Source of the DNA: Bacteroides sp. | Lineage (GTDB): Bacteria > Bacteroidota > Bacteroidia > Bacteroidales > Muribaculaceae | Assembly (NCBI GenBank): GCA_014802335.1 | Contig: JAAVCL010000015.1 | Span: 1 to 34,786, forward strand | Length of the DNA stretch: 34,786 nucleotides | Direction: 5' to 3' | In this document: in pieces, positions 15,466 to 23,150 of the stretch | How the letters are laid out: each line of letters opens with the position of its first letter | How positions within the stretch are numbered: position 1 is the first letter of the stretch | Notes under the pieces: model-generated | The model's input: only the letters and a program-made list of their open reading frames with translations | What the model was told of the DNA's origin: nothing | Databases searched by the model: none | Translations under genes and position numbers: made by a program

Positions 15466-16812
15466 ATGCAAATCATATTGTTATCCGGCGGATCAGGCAC
15501 ACGCCTATGGCCACTGTCGAACGATGCACGTTCCAAGCAGTTTCTGCGTCTTCTTGACGTGGGAGGCACCGGTCGTCGCGAATCGATGGTGCAACGCGTA
15601 ATGCGCCAACTTCGGGAATCGGGTATTACAGCCGATGTCACCGTGGCCACCAGCGCCTCGCAGCGCGACTCAGTGCTTGCTCAGCTCGGCCCGCAAGTAA
15701 ATATAGTCACCGAGCCCACCCGGCGCGATACTTTCCCGGCAATCTGCCTCGCGTGTGAATTTCTTGCACGTGAGAAAAACTGTGCGCCCGATGAAACCAT
15801 TATCGTAATGCCCTGCGACCCCTATACGGAAGCCGGTTATTTCGAAGCCATAAATAAAATGGCCGGAGGCCTGGAAAACAGTGGCGATGAACTGATTGTC
15901 ATGGGCATCGACCCCACCTATCCCTCGGCCAAGTACGGATACATCGTTCCGGCTGGCGGCACTGCATCTCCCAACGGTGTGATTCCGGTGAAAAGATTCA
16001 CCGAAAAGCCCGATGTGGAACAGGCGAAAAAACTCATTTCGGAAGGAGCACTTTGGAACGGCGGAGTATTTGCATTCAAGCTCGATTACGTAACCCGCAT
16101 TGCCGAAAAATATGTCAAAGCTGAAAATTTCGCGGAAATTCGCGACCGTTACGAAGAATTCCCCAAAATCAGTTTTGACTATGAAGTGGCCGAAAAAGCC
16201 TCGAAAATAGGCATGGTGAAATATCATGGAGACTGGAAAGACCTTGGCACATGGAACACACTGACCGACGAGCTTAAAACGCACGAATATGGCAATGTAA
16301 CGACCGACGGTACCGGTCGTAACACTCATATTTTCAACGAACTCCAGATTCCGTTACTTTGCCTCGGCACTCAAGACCTTGTGATTGCCGCCTCGCCCGA
16401 CGGTATCATCGTTTCTGAAAAAAACAAATCGGAAAACGTAAAGACATTTGCTGCCACACTCAAACAGCGCCCCATGTTCGAGGAACGCCGCTGGGGGTCG
16501 TATAAAGTTATTGACAGCATCGAATTTCCCGACGGCTACTGCGCACTCACCAAGCAGCTGACTGTGAACGCCGACTGCGCTCTGAGCTATCAGCGCCACT
16601 TCTGTCGTGACGAAGTGTGGACTCTGATTGACGGCAAAGGCGAAGTGGTGATCGACGACGTGAGGCGCCCGGTGCAACGCGGCGAAACAATCTTCATTCC
16701 AAAAGGAGTGAAGCATGCCCTGCGTGCCTTCACAAGCCTGACTTTTATCGAAGTGCAATCAGGATCCAATCTTATTGAAGAGGATATCGAAAGATTCGAC
16801 TATAAATGGTGA
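15466..16812 (+). CDS. manC: Mannose-1-phosphate guanylyltransferase / mannose-6-phosphate isomerase
   Basis: The 448-residue protein carries the nucleotidyltransferase signature LLSGGSGTRLWPLSNDARSKQF near residues 5-26, then FTEKPD, WNGGVFAFK and GDWKDLGTWN, and a C-terminal type II PMI cupin from about residue 340 (RRWGSYKVID through QLTVNADCALSYQRHFCRDEVW to FIPKGVKHALRA). It makes GDP-mannose from mannose 1-phosphate and GTP, and the cupin could isomerise fructose 6-phosphate to mannose 6-phosphate. GDP-mannose would feed mannosyl- or fucosyl-type transferases; no GDP-mannose dehydratase or fucose synthase is encoded here. The length fits bifunctional ManC/AlgA enzymes. Confidence 0.95.
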   Translation: MQIILLSGGSGTRLWPLSNDARSKQFLRLLDVGGTGRRESMVQRVMRQLRESGITADVTVATSASQRDSVLAQLGPQVNIVTEPTRRDTFPAICLACEFLAREKNCAPDETIIVMPCDPYTEAGYFEAINKMAGGLENSGDELIVMGIDPTYPSAKYGYIVPAGGTASPNGVIPVKRFTEKPDVEQAKKLISEGALWNGGVFAFKLDYVTRIAEKYVKAENFAEIRDRYEEFPKISFDYEVAEKASKIGMVKYHGDWKDLGTWNTLTDELKTHEYGNVTTDGTGRNTHIFNELQIPLLCLGTQDLVIAASPDGIIVSEKNKSENVKTFAATLKQRPMFEERRWGSYKVIDSIEFPDGYCALTKQLTVNADCALSYQRHFCRDEVWTLIDGKGEVVIDDVRRPVQRGETIFIPKGVKHALRAFTSLTFIEVQSGSNLIEEDIERFDYKW

Positions 16813-16830
16813 TCTAATCTATCTTTGCAG

Positions 16831-17577
16831 ATGAAAACAATAGCAATCATTCTGGCCGCCGGGAGCGGACGCCGACTTGGCTCTGACCTTCCCAAGCAGT
16901 TTCTCGAAGTCGAGGGGCGGCAGGTGATTGAGTACACTCTTTATGCGTTCGAGAAGTGTGCGGCTGTTGACGAAATCTGCGTTGTGACACACCAACACCA
17001 CATACCCGAAATAAAATCTATCGCAATCCGCAACGGTTTCCATAAACTACGCGACGTGATTACGGGAGGTGCCGACAGATTTTCATCAAGTCGGGCTGCC
17101 CTTGAGTTCTACGCAAATGAATCGCCCGAAACGATAATCATGTTTCACGACTCTGTCAGACCCTTGATTGCCCCCGGCACAATTGAAGAATGTGTAAAGG
17201 AAATGGAGTGTCACGATGCCGTGGCCCTCGGCACTCCCTCGACAGATACCATCTGGGTATTAGACTCGCAAACAAATATACGGGAAATTCCGCCGCGCGG
17301 CAATTTATACAACGCTCAGACTCCTCAATGCTTCCGATTAGGCCAAATCAGCGAAGCATACAGTCGTGCGGCAGCCGATTCCGGCTTTGTTGCCACCGAC
17401 GACTGCGGTGTCCTGCTCCGCTATGCTCCGAAGTGTAAGATTCACGTCGTGAAGGGTTCGGCCGATAATCTTAAAATCACCTATAAAGAGGATCTGTCTC
17501 TCCTCGCAACCTTATTAAAATCCCGTTCTTTGGTCCACGATAAACAGGATGAATCCATACTTTCAAACAAGATTTAA
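16831..17577 (+). CDS. TarI/IspD-family CDP-alditol cytidylyltransferase
   Basis: Starting at the ATG at 16831 (a TTG six bases earlier is less likely), the 248-residue protein has the CTP-binding motif ILAAGSGRRLGSDLPKQF and the IspD/TarI fold. Several residues favour the TarI (ribitol-5-phosphate cytidylyltransferase) branch over IspD: GGADRFSSS, HDSVRP, and IPPRGNLYNAQTPQCF, followed by DNLKITYKEDL. It would activate a polyol phosphate as a CDP derivative. A TarJ-type reductase, usually adjacent, is absent, so 2-C-methylerythritol 4-phosphate (IspD) remains possible. It begins 18 bases after manC and is followed closely by the GT26 gene. Confidence 0.82.
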   Translation: MKTIAIILAAGSGRRLGSDLPKQFLEVEGRQVIEYTLYAFEKCAAVDEICVVTHQHHIPEIKSIAIRNGFHKLRDVITGGADRFSSSRAALEFYANESPETIIMFHDSVRPLIAPGTIEECVKEMECHDAVALGTPSTDTIWVLDSQTNIREIPPRGNLYNAQTPQCFRLGQISEAYSRAAADSGFVATDDCGVLLRYAPKCKIHVVKGSADNLKITYKEDLSLLATLLKSRSLVHDKQDESILSNKI

Positions 17578-17585
17578 CACACCGG

Positions 17586-18383
17586 ATGAATATATATTTC
17601 AACATACGCTATGAAATGGACCGCGACGAGGTGCACAAAGCCATCGAACGCCGGCTGCCTCATCCGGAGTCAGACTATATCTGTGTAGCCGACGGTGTAA
17701 TTGTCAACATGGCCAATCGCAACCTTGACTATCTTAAAGTTGTGAACGGCGGCCTGTTCTCGATTTGCGACAGCAGCTATGTGCCTATATATCTTCGCCT
17801 TATCTACGGACTGCAATACGACCAATATTGCGGTGCGCAGATTTTCAGAGACATTGTGTCCGACCAGCGTTACCGCATGATATTTCTCGGAGCCAGGCAG
17901 GAGGTGCTTGACGGTCTCCGCAAACACATCGGGCAATGGAACCCCGACGTGAAGGATATGAAATTTGTGGAGCTGCCGTTCCGCAAAGTCGAGGATTTCG
18001 ACTATCCGGCCATTGCACGAATCATTGAAGAGGATGGCGCCGAGATTATATGGGTAGCTCTCGGAGCCCCTAAACAAGAGATATTTATGTCTCGACTGAA
18101 ACCTTATCTTCATCACGGTGTGATGATAGCAGTCGGGGCAGCTTTTAAATATTACAGTGGTGTCGACATGGGGCGTGCTCCCCAATGGATGATTAACTGT
18201 CATCTCGAATGGCTCTACCGCCTTATCAAAGAGCCTCCCAAACAGTTCAGACGCTGTTTCCACATAGTTCGCACTCTCCCGCGACTGCTGTTCCATGAAT
18301 GGCGCAGAAAACGGGAATGGCGCCGAAAACATGAATCGCAGACTTGCAATTCTTCTTCCGGCCACCCGGTTTCCGACCCCTGA
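17586..18383 (+). CDS. WecG/TagA/CpsF family glycosyltransferase (GT26)
   Basis: The 265-residue protein has the GT26 signatures ADGVIVNMANR (35-45), standing where TagA-type enzymes have their conserved aspartate motif, and VALGAPKQE (157-165), followed by GVMIAVGAAFKYYSG and the amphipathic C-terminal region with EWLYRLIKEPPKQFRRC that peripherally attaches TagA-type enzymes to membrane. Family members add the second sugar (for example ManNAc or ManNAcA) to a polyprenyl-diphosphate-linked GlcNAc. It is the last gene of the locus and is followed by a strong terminator. The initiating sugar-phosphate transferase it would need is not in this window. Confidence 0.92.
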   Translation: MNIYFNIRYEMDRDEVHKAIERRLPHPESDYICVADGVIVNMANRNLDYLKVVNGGLFSICDSSYVPIYLRLIYGLQYDQYCGAQIFRDIVSDQRYRMIFLGARQEVLDGLRKHIGQWNPDVKDMKFVELPFRKVEDFDYPAIARIIEEDGAEIIWVALGAPKQEIFMSRLKPYLHHGVMIAVGAAFKYYSGVDMGRAPQWMINCHLEWLYRLIKEPPKQFRRCFHIVRTLPRLLFHEWRRKREWRRKHESQTCNSSSGHPVSDP

Positions 18384-18425
18384 AACAGTACCGGGGTGGG
18401 GATGAATTGGCATTTCCTCTCCTTT

Positions 18426-18494
18426 AATATAAAATTAATATAAAATCAAATATAAAATCCCGAATTTCAAGAAGAAATTCGGGATTTTATATTT
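18426..18494. terminator. Bidirectional terminator with 21-bp perfect stem
   Basis: The left arm 18448-18468 and right arm 18474-18494 are perfectly complementary (core ATCCCGAATTTC / GAAATTCGGGAT) with a five-base loop AAGAA, and A/T runs on both flanks suit termination in both directions. It separates the convergent GT26 and TPR genes. Just upstream, AATATAAAATT and AATATAAAATC (18426-18447) repeat the outer part of the left arm, so the right arm could also pair with these copies. Confidence 0.9.
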
Positions 18495-18510
18495 CGACTT
18501 ACGACCGGGA

Positions 18511-20040
18511 TCAGTAATCATAATCGGGTACAACCCGAATGGCTCTCCAGCCCCAATCGCCTTTCTTTATATTGTAATAAGCCACTGCTGTGATTTCTGC
18601 CACCGACCCGGGTGCAATATTCTGCAGAAGGCCTGCATCCACATAGATGCCGTCGACAAACGTAAAGGTCTGACCGGGACGGATATTGATTTCAGAACGA
18701 AGTTTGCGGAAAAGTTTCCCTTCGTAGGAGGCCGGATCATCGACCCGACGAATGGTCATTACATTTGACACATTCTTACCATCGGGTTCTTCTGCAAAAC
18801 GCACGCAATAAACCTGATTGTCGGCAAAGCGCATATTGAGTCGCTTGGTCGAAAAGAAACCGCGATTATGATCTTCCGTCACGAAGTTCACTGTCTGCTT
18901 TTGAGGATTAAACTTGCTGACAAGTATTGCAGTTTCAGGCACACCACCAAAGAGGAAATCTCGGGTTGGTTCCATGTTCTCCTGATAGAAGATGTAATTG
19001 TTCTCATTTGCCTGCGTTTCAGCATACCAGGGCATTGACATCAATCGGGCGATAGATTCCGGTAGCTTGCGGCCTTTCTTTTCAGACACAGCCCTTATAG
19101 CCTCAATTTCATATTTTGCGGCTGCATATTCACCCATTTCATAGAGCATAGGGGCGAGCGCAATGCGCACCTCAACAAGCTGTTCAGGATTTGCACGGCA
19201 TGTCAGCGCACGGCAATAACAGGCCATGCGAAGATTGTCTTCATCCAGCACATCGCCAAGTTTAGCCCAGGCCCAATAGTGATTTTGATACTTCTTCACA
19301 AATTCGCGCGCAGTCTCCACAGCCTCTTCCATGCGGTCAAGGGCTTTGAGAAGAAGTGTCTTCTGGTAGAGGGTATACCGGAATTCAGGATGAGTCACCA
19401 ATAAATTATCAAGCTCACCCACCAGACGCTCAATATCCTCCTCAGAGGCTATGCCCCGCTCGGCGGCGAGCAAAATACTTTTAACGGCCATTGTATAGGC
19501 ACGTTCGGCAAGAGATGTATTCATCGCGCCGTTGTTAAGACGCATTTTCAAATAATCTTCCGGCAGGAAAAACTCAGGCCCCCACCAATCAAGCACTTCG
19601 GCAAATGCATCCCATGGCTTTCCGTTTTCGTCATGCAGCAGCATCAGCGAATCCAACAAGATTGAATAATAACGATGAGGTTTCAGAAAAGCAATTCCGG
19701 TAAGGGCATCGAACAACGAATCAAGCTTCCCGGCATCAAATATATTCTCGCGGTTCAATGCAAGAACAAGTTGACGGATATCCCACGCGATTCTGTTGTT
19801 CATCTCCGCTTCACCAACTTCCTCAAGTCGTAATGAAGCCAATTCGTTAATACACTCAATCACCTTGTCAATATCACCCGCCTTTGCAGCCTTTTCATTT
19901 TGCGCTTTCACACATTCGGCAAGAGAAATCAATGCTGATTTGTCAGAAGAATCCGCTTCGTGCAATTCTCGGGCCGCCTCACAGGCCTTTTCAAGTTCTC
20001 CCGATTTGCGAAGCTCAGTAATTTCATTAAGGGTCATCAT
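18511..20040 (-). CDS. TPR-like helical protein with C-terminal beta-barrel-like domains
   Basis: The 509-residue protein has no signal peptide or membrane segment and is probably cytoplasmic. Residues 1 to about 340 are helical with TPR-like units (for example GELEKACEAARELHEADSSD, and MEEAVETAREFVKKYQNHYWAWAKLGDVL). The last about 130 residues are beta-rich in two segments (TAILVSKFNPQKQTVNFVTEDHNRGFF; FTFVDGIYVDAGLLQNIAPGSVAEITAVAYYNIKKGDWGWRAIRV) and resemble small OB or cold-shock-like barrels. I do not recognise a named family with certainty; TPR-plus-barrel proteins occur in Bacteroidetes, including some linked to conflict systems. No nuclease, helicase or primase lies nearby, so a defence role is not supported here. 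It is downstream of the DUF4230 genes on the same strand. Confidence 0.8.
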   Translation of the reverse strand: MMTLNEITELRKSGELEKACEAARELHEADSSDKSALISLAECVKAQNEKAAKAGDIDKVIECINELASLRLEEVGEAEMNNRIAWDIRQLVLALNRENIFDAGKLDSLFDALTGIAFLKPHRYYSILLDSLMLLHDENGKPWDAFAEVLDWWGPEFFLPEDYLKMRLNNGAMNTSLAERAYTMAVKSILLAAERGIASEEDIERLVGELDNLLVTHPEFRYTLYQKTLLLKALDRMEEAVETAREFVKKYQNHYWAWAKLGDVLDEDNLRMACYCRALTCRANPEQLVEVRIALAPMLYEMGEYAAAKYEIEAIRAVSEKKGRKLPESIARLMSMPWYAETQANENNYIFYQENMEPTRDFLFGGVPETAILVSKFNPQKQTVNFVTEDHNRGFFSTKRLNMRFADNQVYCVRFAEEPDGKNVSNVMTIRRVDDPASYEGKLFRKLRSEINIRPGQTFTFVDGIYVDAGLLQNIAPGSVAEITAVAYYNIKKGDWGWRAIRVVPDYDY

Positions 20041-20210
20041 GGATTCGATAAAATATTATATATAAATAAAATAATAAAAATTACAATAGTCGTAAAAATT
20101 AATAGATGTCAATATCTTCTTGGAAAACTCCTTGAGCAATACATAATGGTTAAGATTCTCAAAAAGATATTGGAACGGAACGTACTATCATTCCACTCCG
20201 CGGACTGCAC

Positions 20211-20241
20211 CAAAATTACTAAAAATTATGCAATTACGCAA
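20211..20241 (-). promoter_or_regulatory. Possible promoter of the TPR gene
   Basis: On the minus strand TTG (20241-20239) is followed after 20 bases by TAATTTTG (20218-20211), a match to the TAnnTTTG -7 consensus with a partial -33 element. It would give an A/T-rich leader of about 165 bases. The remaining intergenic stretch 20041-20265 shows no gene that I can support. Confidence 0.35.
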
Positions 20242-20265
20242 GAGAATAATTATTTAAACGTGTAT

Positions 20266-20826
20266 TTATTTGCACATTACGGGCCGACCGGTGGCGTTTG
20301 AAAGCAAACGCGCCACTGATTCAAGTGCCGACTTGCGCGCTTTTGCCGGCTCCCCACGTTTCTCGATATTGCGCCTCACGGATTCGAGCACATGCGCTTT
20401 GGCAAGATTTTCTTCGGCCGCACTGAACACGGCCGGTCCAAGCAGTTTGTCGTTCCACGAGTCATAAATCACGTATGCATCCGGGCGCGTAGACTCGCGC
20501 AGCGTTAATGTGGCCGGAGGAAGAGTGACATGCAGGGTGTCGCCCTGCTCTTCAAGTGTTATTTTTTCCAGATCGAAACCGATGGTGCCTTCTACCGACA
20601 CACGGCCCACAAGGTGTCGCGACCCGATTGTGGCCTTGAATGGAATCTCCTGCCACACGGAAACTGTCTGGAGTTCAACCATACTCCGGATATCGCTGAT
20701 TTTCGCCGGCGCATAGCGAACGCGTTCGGGCGCGGGCGACGCCTGCCACCGCTGCCACATCATATACCCGGCTATGCCTATAATCAGTATTACAATTCCG
20801 GCAAAAACTACATACAACTTTCTCAT
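20266..20826 (-). CDS. DUF4230 domain protein, membrane-anchored
   Basis: The 186-residue protein has one N-terminal hydrophobic segment (LYVVFAGIVILIIGIAGYMMW) that is likely an uncleaved membrane anchor, followed by a DUF4230 domain: ISDIRSMVELQTVSVWQEIPF, VEGTIGFDLEKITLEEQGDTLHVTLPP and a helical C terminus (ESVRRNIEKRGEPAKARKSALESVARLL). DUF4230 proteins have no assigned biochemical role. It lies directly downstream of a second DUF4230 gene on the same strand, so the two are probably co-transcribed paralogues, one membrane-anchored and one lipoprotein. Confidence 0.82.
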   Translation of the reverse strand: MRKLYVVFAGIVILIIGIAGYMMWQRWQASPAPERVRYAPAKISDIRSMVELQTVSVWQEIPFKATIGSRHLVGRVSVEGTIGFDLEKITLEEQGDTLHVTLPPATLTLRESTRPDAYVIYDSWNDKLLGPAVFSAAEENLAKAHVLESVRRNIEKRGEPAKARKSALESVARLLSNATGRPVMCK

Positions 20827-20906
20827 CAGTACATTTCCGTTGAAATTTCCCTGTTTACGCTTGGCAGGTCTTAATATTTATCCAAAGAACTGAATCGCGC
20901 AAGATT

Positions 20907-21533
20907 CTATTTCCAGCTCACCTCCACTTCATATCCATCGGATGCCAGCAGCTGCCTGAAGAATGATTCGGCACGTCGCCGCCCGGCCTCTGTAACCAGT
21001 GCGGCGAATTCCGGATTCGACTTGACCTCTTGTTTCAAAAGGGTGTTCATCTGCTCTTTGAGTCGAGCTCTTTCCTCCGGACCTATCACCGACCGCAAGC
21101 CCGTGACACGATAGTGCTCTTCATGAAATTCCGCTTCCCTCCCCGAAAATTCAGTCTTGATTGCCGGAAGGCGAACCGAGATGCGTCGTGCTTCCTTATC
21201 GACTGTAATATCTTCGGCGGTAAGCTCCGACATATCTATGTAGGCGTTCAAATACGTATCGTAGGAATATACAGCCTTACGGTCGCCGATTTTGAGGGCA
21301 TCCACAACGGCTGCGATAATCTGTCGTGAGCCTTCGGCCTCGCTCATAGAAATGTCATTGATAGAGGCTGTCTTTTTTATACTCATGCCGGCAACTGCAA
21401 GTTTCTCGATTCCCTCGAAACGACTCAACAGCAGCTCGGAATTTGGCTCAGACGGAGTTTCGGGTGTCGGCGTCACACATGAAGCCAACACCGTAAAGAT
21501 TATCAGAATAAATGTTGTTGACAGTAATCTCAT
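20907..21533 (-). CDS. DUF4230 domain lipoprotein
   Basis: I choose the ATG at 21533, which gives a standard lipoprotein signal (MRLLSTTFILIIFTVLASC, lipobox LASC with Cys19); the frame could start at 21551, adding MVVNRE. The 208-residue product continues with a Pro/Thr-rich linker and a DUF4230-like domain (RFEGIEKLAVAGMSIKKTASI, ITVDKEARRISVRLPAIKT, then a helical tail ARLKEQMNTLLKQEVKSNPEFAALVTEAGRRRAESFFRQLL). It starts 18 bases after the PurF-like gene, suggesting one operon. Its function is unknown. Confidence 0.78.
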   Translation of the reverse strand: MRLLSTTFILIIFTVLASCVTPTPETPSEPNSELLLSRFEGIEKLAVAGMSIKKTASINDISMSEAEGSRQIIAAVVDALKIGDRKAVYSYDTYLNAYIDMSELTAEDITVDKEARRISVRLPAIKTEFSGREAEFHEEHYRVTGLRSVIGPEERARLKEQMNTLLKQEVKSNPEFAALVTEAGRRRAESFFRQLLASDGYEVEVSWK

Positions 21534-21551
21534 TTCTCTGTTAACAACCAA

Positions 21552-23000
21552 TCACTTGTTTTTGTTGGCATGATCTTCTGCCCATGCCTTGCAGGGCTGC
21601 ATGCTCGAACCGTCGAAACAATGTGTGCATATCCGGCATTTCGGCAATCCGATGCTTTCCACAAGGTCTTCGATAGTACAGAATTTAAGACTCGACAAGC
21701 CAAGTCTTCGGGCAATCTCGCCTACCATCTTTTCATATTCGGGCGAACCGGTGGTGGCGTACTTTTCGAGCTTCGCGGTGTGGTCTCCCTCGAAATCCTG
21801 AATGATCCGACGCGAGATGAGCTCAAGGTCACTTTTCGAAGATGTGAAGCCGATGAACGGACAGCCATAAACAAGGGGAGGACAAGAAATACGGGCATGA
21901 ACAGCCTTCGCACCCCCTTCGAAGAATGTGCATACATTGTCGCGCAGCTGGGTGCCTCTCACAATAGAGTCATCACAGAAAACCACACTCTGATCTTTGA
22001 GCAGTGCGCGGTTGGGAATCAGTTTCATGCGCGCCACCAGATTGCGGCGGTCCTGAGTGGAGGGTGTGAAGCTGCGAGGCCATGTGGGCGTATATTTAAG
22101 CACCGCGCGACGATAGGGAATACCGTTGCCCTCTGCATATCCAAGTGCGAAGCCGACACCTGAATCGGGAATTCCGCACACTGAGTCGGCCTTCATATCA
22201 TCGGTCCGGCCCATGGCGCGACCGCAGGCCTCACGCATTTCTTCGGCATTTATGCCGTTGTAATCAGAGGCCGGGAAGCCATAATAAACCCAGAGGAAGG
22301 AACATATCTGTTCGCGACGGGCCGGCTCCTGAAGAACCTCTACCCCGTTGGCCGTGACGCGCACTATTTCTCCGGGGCCAAGGTCGCGCACGCGCTCATA
22401 GCCAAGATTCGGGAAAGCCGATGTCTCGCTGGTGAGTGCATAACCATCCTCTCCGCGACCTATCACAATTGGTGTGCGACCTAAATAATCGCGAGCCGCT
22501 ATGATGCCGTCTTCGGTAAGAATCAACATCGAGCACGACCCGTCTACTCGCTCATAAACCTTATTGATTCCGTCGCGGAAATCATTGCCCATGTTGATAA
22601 GCAACGCCACAAGCTCGGTCTGATTGATGCGGTTGGCCGAAAGCTCGCTGAGATGCATCCGCTCGGCTAACAGCTCATCGGCTATCTCACGGGCATTGTT
22701 AACTTTTGCAACAGTCACCACTGCATAACGGCCCAAATGAGAATTTACAATTATCGGCTGCGGGTCCGTGTCGCTTATCACACCGATGCCGATGTTGCCT
22801 TTGAACGCCCCAAGCTCATCCTCGAATTTTGATCGGAAATAATTTCGTTCGATACTGTGAATCGAGCGATTAAAGCCCGCTTCCTCATCAAAAGTTACCA
22901 TCCCGGCACGCTTTGTGCCAAGATGTGAATTATAGTCAGTGCCATAAAACAGGTCGTTGACTACAGGCCGCTTTGCGACCGCACCAAAAAAACCACCCAT
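21552..23000 (-). CDS. PurF-like amidophosphoribosyltransferase paralogue lacking Cys1
   Basis: The 482-residue protein has the overall PurF layout: an N-terminal Ntn-hydrolase-like domain and a C-terminal phosphoribosyltransferase domain with the PRPP loop VVFCDDSIVRGTQLRDN, preceded by VCGIPDSGVGFALGYAEGNGIPY. A C-terminal CRICTHC cluster corresponds to the iron-sulfur ligand region of Bacillus-type PurF. The N terminus is MGGFFGAV instead of MCGI(V/F)G, so the nucleophilic cysteine that releases ammonia from glutamine is missing, and the usual HNGNL segment is replaced by VAKVNNA. Glutamine hydrolysis is therefore unlikely. It may use free ammonia or have a regulatory role. The frame is intact over the full length, so this is not simple decay. 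Confidence 0.88.
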   Translation of the reverse strand: MGGFFGAVAKRPVVNDLFYGTDYNSHLGTKRAGMVTFDEEAGFNRSIHSIERNYFRSKFEDELGAFKGNIGIGVISDTDPQPIIVNSHLGRYAVVTVAKVNNAREIADELLAERMHLSELSANRINQTELVALLINMGNDFRDGINKVYERVDGSCSMLILTEDGIIAARDYLGRTPIVIGRGEDGYALTSETSAFPNLGYERVRDLGPGEIVRVTANGVEVLQEPARREQICSFLWVYYGFPASDYNGINAEEMREACGRAMGRTDDMKADSVCGIPDSGVGFALGYAEGNGIPYRRAVLKYTPTWPRSFTPSTQDRRNLVARMKLIPNRALLKDQSVVFCDDSIVRGTQLRDNVCTFFEGGAKAVHARISCPPLVYGCPFIGFTSSKSDLELISRRIIQDFEGDHTAKLEKYATTGSPEYEKMVGEIARRLGLSSLKFCTIEDLVESIGLPKCRICTHCFDGSSMQPCKAWAEDHANKNK

Positions 23001-23033
23001 AGAAAAGGTTTTAGTTAGAAATGCAAGAACACT

Positions 23034-23079
23034 CCGGCCAAATGCGGAAGGCCGGGCGATGTATTAAAGTGCAAAATTA
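23034..23079 (-). promoter_or_regulatory. Possible promoter and leader hairpin of the PurF-like gene
   Basis: On the minus strand TAATTTTG (23079-23072) matches the -7 consensus, with no clear -33 TTTG at the right distance. Downstream in the leader, CCGGCC (23034-23039) and GGCCGG (23050-23055) form a six-base-pair GC stem about 35 bases before the start codon. The hairpin may be regulatory, but it fits no riboswitch I recognise. Confidence 0.35.
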
Positions 23080-23124
23080 ATAAAAAAATTTTTCTGTTGG
23101 GCAGCTATCCTCATTTTTTTAAGT

Positions 23125-23132
23125 TAACTTTG
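23125..23132 (+). promoter_or_regulatory. -7 box of the mgtC-like gene
   Basis: TAACTTTG matches the Bacteroidetes TAnnTTTG element. A TTG occurs upstream at 23097-23099, but the 25-base spacer is too long for the usual promoter. Initiation would fall near 23139, giving a leader of about 84 bases that contains the structure at 23151-23187. Confidence 0.45.
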
Positions 23133-23150
23133 TGATATGCTCTTTCGTCG

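Noticed and set aside
15670..16329. 219-residue antisense open frame opposite manC
   Set aside because: It has no family resemblance, and ManC on the other strand is unambiguous; it is a shadow of the coding frame.
16820..16827. TATCTTTG just before the cytidylyltransferase gene as a promoter
   Set aside because: The ATG at 16831 is only four bases downstream, so transcription would start inside the coding region, and the nucleotide-binding motif requires this early start. No suitable -33 box was identified.
18511..20040. Anti-phage or conflict-system assignment for the TPR protein
   Set aside because: No nuclease, helicase, primase, toxin or mobile-element gene is nearby; the architecture alone is not enough.
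20146..20301. Short rightward open frame between the TPR and DUF4230 genes
   Set aside because: Low-complexity translation, no recognisable domain, and it runs into the DUF4230 gene on the opposite strand.
21552..23000. Calling the PurF-like gene a pseudogene because the catalytic Cys is missing
   Set aside because: The frame is intact over 482 residues, and the phosphoribosyltransferase motifs are well kept.
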